From contig DAOWME010000183.1 of NCBI GenBank assembly GCA_030643245.1, positions 1-6,189 of the forward strand: DNA of 6,189 bases, in the 5' to 3' direction. The notes beneath the pieces are model-generated. The model had not been told where the DNA came from. It worked only from the letters and a program-made list of their open reading frames with translations, and did not search any database. Of this stretch, positions 1 to 6,187 are shown piece after piece. A program made the position numbers and the translations under genes. The first letter of the stretch is position 1. Each line of letters starts with the position of its first letter. The DNA comes from Deltaproteobacteria bacterium (GTDB taxonomy: Bacteria; Desulfobacterota; UBA8473).

Positions 1-159
1 TAATACGGAAGCAATTCCACCCTGAGCGTAGTTGGTGTTCGAATCCACCTTATTTTTCTTGGTAACAATTGCCACTGTTCCGTATTGTGAAACCTTGAGG
101 GCAAAAGTCAATCCGGCTATCCCACTACCGATAATCAGAAAGTCAGTTCTTGTCTCCAA
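1..159 (-). CDS. nadB: L-aspartate oxidase, N-terminal part (runs off the left edge)
   Basis: NadB is a cytoplasmic flavoenzyme that oxidises L-aspartate to iminoaspartate, which NadA condenses with dihydroxyacetone phosphate to quinolinate, the first step of de novo NAD synthesis. Only the first 53 codons are in the window; the gene continues past base 1. The translation begins METRTDFLIIGSGIAGL: the GxGxxG dinucleotide-binding motif (residues 11-16) follows a hydrophobic beta strand. Residues 40-52 read SNTNYAQGGIASV, a hallmark of NadB within the succinate dehydrogenase/fumarate reductase flavoprotein superfamily. The start is TTG at 159-157, chosen because AAGGAG lies six to seven bases upstream and the residue spacing to the FAD motif matches the family. 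It overlaps the last 17 nt of glnS in another frame, so translational coupling is likely (inference). A fumarate reductase subunit is the main alternative, but the YAQGGIASV stretch and short N-terminus argue for NadB. Confidence 0.88.
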   Translation of the reverse strand, partial: METRTDFLIIGSGIAGLTFALKVSQYGTVAIVTKKNKVDSNTNYAQGGIASVL

Positions 160-1879
160 TGGTTGCTCCTTTGTTCTTTTTCTGTGTTTTTTCGATCCTG
201 GCCCATGTATCACGCAACGTTACCGTGCGGTTGAAAACCAGCGCTTCAGCCGATGAATCAACGGAATCAACGCAGAAGTAGCCCTGTCTTTCGAACTGGT
301 ATATGCTTCCCGGTGTCGATCCTCGGAGACTTGGTTCAACGCGGCATGACGTCAAGGTCTCCAGTGAGTTCGAGTTCAGCGAGGCTTTGAAATCATTGCC
401 GTCGCTTTCATCACCTGGGTTCGGCTTCAGGAAGAGGTGATCGTATAAACGCACCTCGGCTTCGAGAGAATGGGCAGCCGAGACCCAATGCAAAGTTGCC
501 TTAACCTTGCGTCCGTCCGGCGAGTCACCGCCTCTAGTCTGTGGATCATAGGTACAGTGGAGTTCGGTCACTTCTCCTGTCTTCTCATCCCTAACCACGC
601 ACACACACCTGACGAAATACGCGTATCGCAGCCGCACCTCACGACCAGGTGCTAAGCGGAAAAACTTCTTTGGTGGGTCCTCACGAAAATCATCTCGTTC
701 AATATATAGCACGCGTGAAAAAGGGATCTTCCGTGTTCCCATACCTGGGTCCTCCGGATTATTTATGGCATCCAGCTCCTCGACCTGATTTTCAGGATAG
801 TTATCTATGACTACACGAAGTGGACGCAACACACCCATTACACGCGGAGACCTCTTATTTAAATCTTCTCGGAGAGTGTGCTCGAGCAGTGCGATGTCGA
901 CCGTGCTATCCCTCTTGGCCACTCCGATGCGTTCGCAGAAGTTCCGGATAGATTCCGGTGTATAGCCACGCCTTCGCAACCCGGCCAGTGTAGGTATCCT
1001 TGGATCGTCCCATCCGGAAACGTACCCCTCTTCAACCAGTTCCAGAAGCCTCCGCTTGCTCATCATCGTATGGCTGAGGTTGAGGCGGGCGAACTCGATC
1101 TGCTGCGGATGGCAATCGACGTTCAATTGGTCTAAAATCCAGTCATAGAGTGGTCTGTGATCTTCAAATTCCAGTGTGCAAAGGGAGTGTGTGATTCCTT
1201 CGATTGAATCTGAGAGACAATGGGCAAAATCATACATGGGATAAATGCACCACTTGTCGCCAGTGCGGTGATGCGGCACGCGTCGAACACGGTATATGGT
1301 TGGATCTCGCATATTCAAGTTTGGAGATGTCATATCGATCTTTGCCCGGAGTACGTGGGAACCCTCCCCGAACTCCCCTGCACGCATTCGTCTGAAGAGG
1401 TTGAGGTTCTCTTCCTCACTGCGGTTCCGGTATGGACTGTCCTTGCCCGGTTCGGTCAGGGTGCCGCGGTACTCTCTAATCTCCTGTGCACTGAGACTGC
1501 AAATATACGCCTTGCCGTTTTTGATCAACTGCTCGGCATATTCATATAACTTCTCAAAGTAGTCAGATGCATAGTAGATGTGATCATCCCAGTCGAATCC
1601 GAGCCACCGGACATCTGACTTGATCGATTCCACATATTCGACCTCTTCCTTGCTTGGGTCCGTATCATCAAACCGCAGGTGGCAAACACCACCTTCGTTT
1701 TCCGAGGCAATACCGAAGTTAAGGCAGATGGACTTGGCATGTCCGATATGGAGATAACCATTCGGTTCCGGTGGAAACCGTGTCACGATCCGACCTTTGT
1801 TTTTGTCGGCTTTCAAGTCTTCTGCGACAATGTTGCGGATGAAATCAGATGATGGGGCGGTTGCTTTGTCTTTCGGCAT
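143..1879 (-). CDS. glnS: Glutaminyl-tRNA synthetase (class I)
   Basis: GlnRS attaches glutamine to tRNA-Gln in the cytoplasm using ATP, avoiding the GatCAB transamidation route. The 578-residue product follows Escherichia coli GlnRS (554 residues) closely along its whole length. The class I HIGH motif lies in PPEPNGYLHIGH (residues 36-47) and the KMSKS-type loop is MMSKR (272-276). The Rossmann core includes RFDDTDPSKEEVEYVESIK (69-87), and the C-terminal beta-barrel anticodon-binding domains end with FNRTVTLRDTW (549-559). A lysine-rich tail of about 15 residues extends past the E. coli C-terminus; its last codons overlap the nadB start. The ATG at 1879 is preceded by an AGGA-type site about ten bases away. 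The gene lies 76 nt downstream of asnS on the same strand and is probably cotranscribed with it. The strong GlnRS-specific similarity excludes a non-discriminating GluRS. Confidence 0.97.
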   Translation of the reverse strand: MPKDKATAPSSDFIRNIVAEDLKADKNKGRIVTRFPPEPNGYLHIGHAKSICLNFGIASENEGGVCHLRFDDTDPSKEEVEYVESIKSDVRWLGFDWDDHIYYASDYFEKLYEYAEQLIKNGKAYICSLSAQEIREYRGTLTEPGKDSPYRNRSEEENLNLFRRMRAGEFGEGSHVLRAKIDMTSPNLNMRDPTIYRVRRVPHHRTGDKWCIYPMYDFAHCLSDSIEGITHSLCTLEFEDHRPLYDWILDQLNVDCHPQQIEFARLNLSHTMMSKRRLLELVEEGYVSGWDDPRIPTLAGLRRRGYTPESIRNFCERIGVAKRDSTVDIALLEHTLREDLNKRSPRVMGVLRPLRVVIDNYPENQVEELDAINNPEDPGMGTRKIPFSRVLYIERDDFREDPPKKFFRLAPGREVRLRYAYFVRCVCVVRDEKTGEVTELHCTYDPQTRGGDSPDGRKVKATLHWVSAAHSLEAEVRLYDHLFLKPNPGDESDGNDFKASLNSNSLETLTSCRVEPSLRGSTPGSIYQFERQGYFCVDSVDSSAEALVFNRTVTLRDTWARIEKTQKKNKGATIGDKN

Positions 1880-1919
1880 ATTTATTGGTTCCTGTCCTTG
1901 ATCTCCAGCGTGATGGCGA

Positions 1920-1955
1920 CAGATTTACCCGACTTTTCGGTGTCGGGTGTTGGCC
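1920..1955 (-). other. Hairpin in the asnS-glnS gap
   Basis: A perfect 7-bp inverted repeat, ACCCGAC at 1927-1933 and GTCGGGT at 1942-1948, encloses an 8-nt loop. In the minus-strand transcript it begins eight bases after the asnS stop codon. The bases that follow it (AAATCTG) are not a U-run, so it is a poor intrinsic terminator. An mRNA 3'-end stabiliser or a partial attenuator between the two synthetase genes fits better, but that is inference. Confidence 0.45.
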
Positions 1956-3347
1956 TTAGAAACTCACGTTTCCCGGGGTTCTCGGGAAAGGTATTACGTC
2001 CCTGATATTGGACAGACCTGTGATAAATTGAATTAGGCGCTCGAATCCAAGCCCGAAACCCGCATGGGGAACGGAACCGAATTTCCTCAATTCCAGGTAC
2101 CACCAGTAGTCATCCGGCTCCAGGTTCGCCTCTTTTATCCGTGCAAGGAGCGTATCATAGTCATCTTCACGCTGACTCCCGCCAATGATTTCTCCGATCT
2201 TGGGCACTAGTATATCCATCGCACGGACTGTCTTTTCATCTTTGTCAACCTTCATATAAAACGGCTTGATCCCTTTGGGGTAGTTCACAACGACGATTGG
2301 TTTCTTAAAGACCTTTTCGCAAAGGTATCTCTCATGTTCAGACTGCAGGTTGACCCCCCAGCTCACAGGGAACTCAAACTTCTTCTTTGCCTTTGAAAGG
2401 ACCTCTATCCCTTCAGTGTAAGTGATGTGTTTGAAGTCCTGCGAAACAAGGTTTTCGAGAGTCTTTAGCGCCGAATCATCTATAAAGCGGTTAAAGAACT
2501 CAAGGTCCTGTGTGCAATTCTCAAGCACATAAGCGAAGATGTATTTCAGGAAATTCACTGCAAGCTCCACATCCCCTTCGAGATCACAGAAGGCCATCTC
2601 CGGTTCTACCATCCAGAATTCAGCCAGGTGACGTGATGTATTGGAATCCTCCGCTCTAAATGTAGGTCCGAACGTATACACATCTCCCATTGCAAGGGCA
2701 TATATTTCGGCTTCGAGTTGACCACTTACAGTGAGGCTCGCAGGATGTCCAAAAAAATCCCGGGTAAAGTCCGAGCGTCCTTCTTCCTTGGGGACCTGAT
2801 CCAGGTCAAAAGCAGTTACTTTGAACATCTCTCCGGCACCTTCGCAGTCACTCCCGGTGATGATCGGGGTATGGACATAGATGAATCCCCTCTCTTGAAA
2901 AAATGTGTGAATAGCGTGGCTTACGCTACTCCTCACCCTCGCCACCGCACTGAAGGTGTTGGTTCTGGGCCTCAAATGGGCGATGGTTCGCAAGAACTCA
3001 AAAGAATGGCGCTTCTTTTGAAGGGGGTAGACATCCGGATCAGCCCATCCAACTACCTTGATCTCTTCGGCCTGAATCTCCACCTCTTGTCCTTTGCCAA
3101 CGGAGGCCACCAGGGTACCCACAACCTCTATAGAACAGCCTGTCTGCAACTTCATAACCTCGCTGAGGTAATTGTGAAGTTTCCCGTCGGCTACAATCTG
3201 GAGACCGGTCATGCAGGAGCCGTCATTGACTTCAATAAAAGAGAACCCTCCTTTTGAGTCTCTCCTTGTCCTGACCCAACCCATTACAGTGAATCGGGTC
3301 CCAACCTCCTTTGATGCAAGGATTTCAACGATCCGAGTCCGTTTCAA
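1956..3347 (-). CDS. asnS: Asparaginyl-tRNA synthetase (class IIb)
   Basis: AsnRS charges tRNA-Asn with asparagine in the cytoplasm. The product is 463 residues from the chosen start (E. coli AsnRS has 466) and is collinear with the family to its end (IPFPRTPGNVSF). An N-terminal OB-fold anticodon-binding domain (about 13-103) holds GWVRTRRDSKGGFSFIEVNDGS. The class II catalytic domain follows: motif 2 FRAEDSNTSRHLAEF (230-244), the ATP-site segment IGEIIGGSQRE (384-394) and motif 3 GFGLGFERL (430-438). Start choice: the reading frame opens with TTG at 3353, but the strong GGGAGGTGA site (3354-3362) directly abuts it. A second in-frame TTG at 3347-3345 sits nine bases from GGAGG, the normal spacing, so I use that one. 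AspRS and LysRS share this fold, but the TSRHLAEFWMVEPE and GGSQRE segments are AsnRS-like. It is first in the asnS-glnS-nadB cluster. Confidence 0.96.
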   Translation of the reverse strand: MKRTRIVEILASKEVGTRFTVMGWVRTRRDSKGGFSFIEVNDGSCMTGLQIVADGKLHNYLSEVMKLQTGCSIEVVGTLVASVGKGQEVEIQAEEIKVVGWADPDVYPLQKKRHSFEFLRTIAHLRPRTNTFSAVARVRSSVSHAIHTFFQERGFIYVHTPIITGSDCEGAGEMFKVTAFDLDQVPKEEGRSDFTRDFFGHPASLTVSGQLEAEIYALAMGDVYTFGPTFRAEDSNTSRHLAEFWMVEPEMAFCDLEGDVELAVNFLKYIFAYVLENCTQDLEFFNRFIDDSALKTLENLVSQDFKHITYTEGIEVLSKAKKKFEFPVSWGVNLQSEHERYLCEKVFKKPIVVVNYPKGIKPFYMKVDKDEKTVRAMDILVPKIGEIIGGSQREDDYDTLLARIKEANLEPDDYWWYLELRKFGSVPHAGFGLGFERLIQFITGLSNIRDVIPFPRTPGNVSF

Positions 3348-3353
3348 AAGCAA

Positions 3354-3362
3354 TCACCTCCC
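3354..3362 (-). promoter_or_regulatory. Strong ribosome binding site of asnS
   Basis: The minus strand reads GGGAGGTGA, nearly a full complement of the 16S anti-Shine-Dalgarno sequence. It leaves no space before the TTG at 3353 but nine bases between GGAGG and the TTG at 3347, so it decides the start of asnS in favour of 3347. Confidence 0.8.
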
Positions 3363-3401
3363 AAAGAATCTATTGTTCCCCTACAGCCGATACATGCTCT
3401 T

Positions 3402-3430
3402 ATCTTAGTAAATCGAAGACCAGTAGTCAA
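3402..3430 (-). promoter_or_regulatory. Putative sigma70-type promoter of asnS-glnS-nadB
   Basis: On the minus strand, TTGACT (3430-3425, five of six consensus bases) is followed after 17 bases by TAAGAT (3407-3402, four of six). Transcription would start near 3396, giving a leader of about 40-50 nt before the asnS TTG. No other promoter of this quality was seen between here and nadB. The call rests on motif match and spacing only. Confidence 0.45.
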
Positions 3431-3455
3431 ACAAATACGTGACCGTTGACTAGGC

Positions 3456-3599
3456 TCAGTATATTTTGACCGCAGTCTCTTTGCCAATATTCAACGAATA
3501 CGGCGTCGCATCAGACGACAAAAACCTAACATCCGGGGACTTAGGGGCGAGGCCGAAATTGTGAAGAACATCTCTAAAACAAAAAATCAAAACACAAAC
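3456..3599 (-). pseudogene. Possible remnant of a C-terminal coding region, unidentified
   Basis: Reading the minus strand, a frame is open from 3599 to a TGA at 3458-3456. It has no ATG and only a TTG (3590-3588) without a ribosome binding site, which would give 44 residues. The stretch encoded by 3570 down to 3459 has a protein-like composition (it contains NFGLAPKSPDV and ends GKETAVKIY). Upstream of this the sequence is A/T-rich low complexity. I do not recognise the product. It could be the tail of a gene lost when this intergenic region was rearranged, or chance, since a frame this short is not rare. It ends just upstream of the putative asnS promoter. Confidence 0.18.
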
Positions 3600-3639
3600 T
3601 CAACTCTAATATATTCATGCGTCAGGGCTGATATTTCTA

Positions 3640-3667
3640 TTGACAAGAAGTAATGATCGGATATACT
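3640..3667 (+). promoter_or_regulatory. Near-consensus sigma70-type promoter of the fic gene
   Basis: TTGACA (3640-3645, perfect -35) is followed after 16 bases by TATACT (3662-3667, five of six -10 bases). The transcription start would fall around 3673-3675, at or within two or three bases of the ATG at 3676. The message would therefore be essentially leaderless, consistent with the lack of any Shine-Dalgarno sequence before that ATG. An in-frame TTG coincides with the -35 box and is unlikely to be a start for this transcript. Confidence 0.6.
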
Positions 3668-3675
3668 TAATATTT

Positions 3676-4598
3676 ATGGCATCCGATCGTATAAATAAGC
3701 TACTAAATCGCATTGATCAAGGAAAGAGGCTAATTGACAGGCACAGACCCCTTCCTGAAACAATCCTCTCACGTTTAAAGCATGGTTTAATGATTGAGTG
3801 GACGTACAATTCAAATGCGATAGAGGGGAATACGCTTACACTGAAAGAGACGCTTTTGGTCCTTGAGGAGGGTTTGACTATTGGGAGGAGATCACTCAGG
3901 GAACACCTGGAGGCAGTCAATCACAAAGATGCGATAAGCTTTGTTGAGGAGTTGGCCTCAACCGAACAGAAGATCACGGAGAGAAATGTAAGGGAAGTTC
4001 ATTCTCTCATATTGAAAGGGATAGATAACGACTATGCACGGCGATACAGAGACATACAGGTAAGGATAACCGTTCAAGCCACACCCCTCCCGATCCTTTG
4101 CGCGTGCATGAAGCCATGGAACGTTTTGCCGAAGAAAGGCTGGTGGAGGCGGCAGGGCATCCTGTTATACAGGCCGCGCTTGCGCACTTTGAACTCGTAT
4201 CTATCCATCCTTTTGTTGATGGGAACGGTAGAACCGCGAGGCTCTTGATGAATTTGATTCTATTGAAAAATGGTTATTTCCCTGCCGTTATCTTGAAAAA
4301 TGACTGGAAGAGATACTATGATGCATTGGAGAAAGGTCACCGCGGCAAAGTGGATGATTTCATTTTACTTGTCGGAAGGGCGCTGGAAAGAACAATCCAT
4401 TTATATTTCGAGGCGATTCCGAATATCAGGACGCGCTTTCTTACCCTTGCAGAGGCATCAAAAATGTCGCCATATTCACAAGATTATTTGAATGTTTTGG
4501 CAAGACGCGGTTCAATTCCGGCATTTAAATTGAAGCGTAACTGGTTGGTGAGCAAAGATGCGCTCGATGACTATGTCAAATCGCACAGGTCTCAATAA
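3676..4598 (+). pseudogene. Fic-family protein (probable AMPylase), broken by a frameshift
   Basis: Fic enzymes usually transfer AMP from ATP to a hydroxyl side chain of a target protein. The N-terminal part (3676 to about 4071) carries a Fic_N-like region with the class II self-inhibitory motif SNAIEG (residues 46-51; (S/T)xxxE(G/N)). The rest continues in the -1 frame up to 4598. It has SHTPPDP (encoded at 4077-4097), the complete catalytic motif HPFVDGNGRTAR (repaired residues 178-189) and a C-terminal excisionase/MerR-like helix-turn-helix (about 256-305; LTLAEA, then LARRGSIPAFKL). Adding one G at about 4071-4072 restores RITGSSHTPPDP and a 307-residue protein. As written, the first frame runs into an out-of-frame tail and stops at 4246-4248; the second frame is open from 4029. 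Both halves are otherwise intact, so the lesion is recent or a sequencing error. The ATG at 3676 gives a normal family N-terminus. The target is unknown, and no separate antitoxin gene is adjacent. Confidence 0.88.
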
Positions 4599-4612
4599 GG
4601 TGTAAGACAGAA

Positions 4613-4647
4613 GGAGAAGGGACTAAAAATGGAAAGCGGACTTCTCC
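4613..4647. other. Weak inverted repeat between convergent genes
   Basis: GGAGAAG (4613-4619) and CTTCTCC (4641-4647) form a 7-bp inverted repeat around a 21-nt loop, in the 97-nt gap between the ends of fic and the CoA-transferase gene. The position suits a shared terminator. The loop is long and neither strand has a clear U-run after it; the minus strand continues TTCTGTCTT, only partly T-rich. It may act weakly or not at all. Confidence 0.25.
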
Positions 4648-4695
4648 CCACCCTAAACCGGTGAGGTGCCAATGGACAGGTAGTGTATGTTCTCC

Positions 4696-5913
4696 TCATA
4701 TCTTTCTGGAACGTTTTGCTAATTCCTCGCTATGTGCATCGGCTTCCTCCTTGATTATTTTTATTTTCTCCTCAGAATAACCGAGCATCCCTTCTAGTAT
4801 TTCTTCATTGTGTTGTCCTAATGTTGGTGGGTACTCAGGCTTCCCCTGGATGCCGTCCACGAGATGGATAGGGTTACCGATCGCCCTTATGGGTCCGCAT
4901 ACAGCGTGATTCATGTTAATAACAGTCTTGTTATGGACTACTTGAGGATCGATGACCACCTTGTCCAGGGTATTTATGGGAGCAACCGCCATGTCTTCTC
5001 CCTCCATGAGTTTTAACCAGTGTTCAGTATTCTCTTGACGCAAAGCATCCTCAATAATCTCCTCTAACTTCTGTAGATTGGCGATTCTGTTTTCCGTTGT
5101 ATCAAACCTCGGGTCATCAAGCAGCCATTCTTTATTTATTATTTTGGCTATGTGTGGCCATGGAGCGCCAAGCATCAGGTGACCATCCTTAGTCTGAAAC
5201 GATCCTGCCAATGGCAGGATAGGGTGCCTTGAACCTTGGGGTCCCGGTGGCTTGCCGGAGATGAAGTAGTTTTGAAAATGGTTCGACATGAGAAACATGG
5301 TTGATTCCAGTAAGTTGATTTCTACTTTACGCCCTTGGTTCGTACGTTCTCTCTCATAAAGAGCGGTTATTACTCCCATCGTGCCAAAAATACCCGCAGA
5401 GATGTCGGCAATGGGGATGCCCGGTCTCATGGGCGGCCCGGCAGGATCACCGGAAAGGCTCATAGACCCGGCCAATCCCTGAGCCACGTCGTCCATGGAT
5501 ATTCGGTCCTGATAAGGGCCTGTGGGACCGAAGCCTGTAATAGAACAAGTGATGATATTGGGGTTGATTTTCTTCAAGCCCTCATAATCTAAACCTAATT
5601 TTTCCATTGTGCCTGCCCTGAAGTTATTAAATACAACGTCGGATATCTTGACTAGGTCAAGGAAGGCATCTTTCCCCGATGGTGTCCCGAGATCGAGGGT
5701 AAGGCTTTTCTTGTTCCGGTTCAAGGCCAGGACATAATAGCCTTCGCCCTCCAATTTCGGCGGAAGAATCCTGACGATATCTCCCCTCCCCGGTGATTCA
5801 ATCTTAATCACCTCTGCCCCCAGGTCCCCCAGGATCTGGGTCCCGAAAGGACCGGCATGCGCTTGTGTTAAATCCAGAACCCTAATCCCGTTTAGAGGCC
5901 CTTTTATTGCCAT
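4696..5913 (-). CDS. Family III CoA-transferase (CaiB/BaiF/formyl-CoA transferase type)
   Basis: These enzymes move CoA from an acyl-CoA thioester to a free carboxylic acid through a mixed-anhydride intermediate on an aspartate, acting as interlocked cytoplasmic dimers. The 405-residue product has the usual length. It opens with the family signature GPLNGIRVLDLTQAHAGPFG (5-24), then LGDLGAEVIKIE (28-39) and LNRNKKSLTLDL (64-75), with NNFRAGTMEKLGLDY (96-110) and GFGPTGPY (127-134). By alignment from memory with E. coli YfdW (Asp169), the catalytic residue is Asp170 in PIADISAG. The small domain follows, and the C-terminal region contains PPTLGQHNEEILEGMLGYSEE. The ATG at 5913 has an AAAGGAG site six to seven bases upstream. 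The gene stands alone in the window, so the substrate pair cannot be assigned; carnitine/crotonobetaine, oxalate/formate, succinate and mesaconate-type transferases share these motifs. It probably serves degradation or activation of a carboxylic acid. Confidence 0.93.
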   Translation of the reverse strand: MAIKGPLNGIRVLDLTQAHAGPFGTQILGDLGAEVIKIESPGRGDIVRILPPKLEGEGYYVLALNRNKKSLTLDLGTPSGKDAFLDLVKISDVVFNNFRAGTMEKLGLDYEGLKKINPNIITCSITGFGPTGPYQDRISMDDVAQGLAGSMSLSGDPAGPPMRPGIPIADISAGIFGTMGVITALYERERTNQGRKVEINLLESTMFLMSNHFQNYFISGKPPGPQGSRHPILPLAGSFQTKDGHLMLGAPWPHIAKIINKEWLLDDPRFDTTENRIANLQKLEEIIEDALRQENTEHWLKLMEGEDMAVAPINTLDKVVIDPQVVHNKTVINMNHAVCGPIRAIGNPIHLVDGIQGKPEYPPTLGQHNEEILEGMLGYSEEKIKIIKEEADAHSEELAKRSRKI

Positions 5914-6088
5914 TCTTCTCTCCTTTCATCTGTTGTCTAATGACTGTAATTGATCGAGAAAACAGTTTTGATCCGGAAACGGTGCTGTTCCGCAATCTCT
6001 GCGTCAGCCTGCCCCTCACAGCCCTTGTCCTTATGACCTTAACTGCTGGCGGCCAGTAGCCAACCGCACAGGTCGAATTGTTGTACAC
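5914..6088 (-). promoter_or_regulatory. Long, possibly structured leader of the CoA-transferase gene
   Basis: The putative promoter would give a leader of about 175 nt, long for a single metabolic gene. It contains several inverted repeats: 6035-6039 with 6070-6074, enclosing 6043-6049 with 6053-6059; 5984-5988 with 6018-6022; 5991-5994 with 6000-6003; 5974-5978 with 5988-5992; and 5943-5947 with 5962-5966. The third and fourth share bases and exclude each other. It matches no riboswitch class I can name. The arms are only 4-7 bp, so this may be chance; no secure small gene was found in it. Confidence 0.28.
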
Positions 6089-6094
6089 GTTCGA

Positions 6095-6123
6095 ATAGTA
6101 TATTTTATCGATTAGGTTGTCAA
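6095..6123 (-). promoter_or_regulatory. Putative promoter of the CoA-transferase gene
   Basis: The minus strand has a perfect TTGACA (6123-6118) followed after 17 bases by TACTAT (6100-6095, four of six bases). An overlapping TATACT (6102-6097) fits the consensus better but at 15-base spacing. Transcription would start near 6088. There is no better candidate closer to the start codon. Confidence 0.5.
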
Positions 6124-6146
6124 GATGGAAAGGGAAAGGAAAAAGC

Positions 6147-6187
6147 AGTTATTTGTTGACATGCAGATGTATTATAAGTTATTTGTT
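6147..6187. repeat. 11-bp direct repeat with 30-bp periodicity
   Basis: AGTTATTTGTT occurs at 6147-6157 and again at 6177-6187, so the copies lie 30 bp apart, close to three helical turns. They are upstream of the putative CoA-transferase promoter (roughly -60 to -100 from its start) in A/T-rich DNA at the right edge. A regulator binding pair is possible; two copies at the window edge do not make a CRISPR array. Confidence 0.4.

Noticed and set aside
32..256. 74-codon plus-strand frame at the left edge
   Set aside because: It is antisense to the nadB start and glnS end, both of which are strongly supported.
1204..1562. Overlapping plus-strand open frames of 63-109 codons
   Set aside because: They are antisense to the GlnRS catalytic core and have no protein-family features.
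1882..2103. 73-codon minus-strand frame spanning the asnS end and the gap to glnS
   Set aside because: AsnRS is complete and ends normally (RTPGNVSF), so this is an out-of-frame shadow rather than a gene or a frameshifted extension.
2718..3257. 179-codon plus-strand open frame
   Set aside because: It lies wholly antisense to the conserved asnS coding sequence, shows no recognisable domain and has no separate promoter or ribosome binding site that I can see; it is a shadow frame.
4060..4080. Programmed -1 frameshift in fic
   Set aside because: There is no slippery heptamer at the junction and no evident stimulatory structure; Fic genes are not known to need recoding. A one-base deletion or sequencing error explains it better.
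5961..6074. Cobalamin-riboswitch-like words on the plus strand (GGAAACGGTG, GCTGTTCCGCAA)
   Set aside because: The order and spacing of the conserved cobalamin elements are not met, and no plus-strand gene follows in the window.
5882..6088. 68-codon minus-strand frame starting with GTG in the CoA-transferase leader
   Set aside because: It starts almost at the predicted transcript 5' end, has no ribosome binding site, is unusually arginine-rich and runs out of frame into the transferase start. It more likely reflects structured leader sequence.
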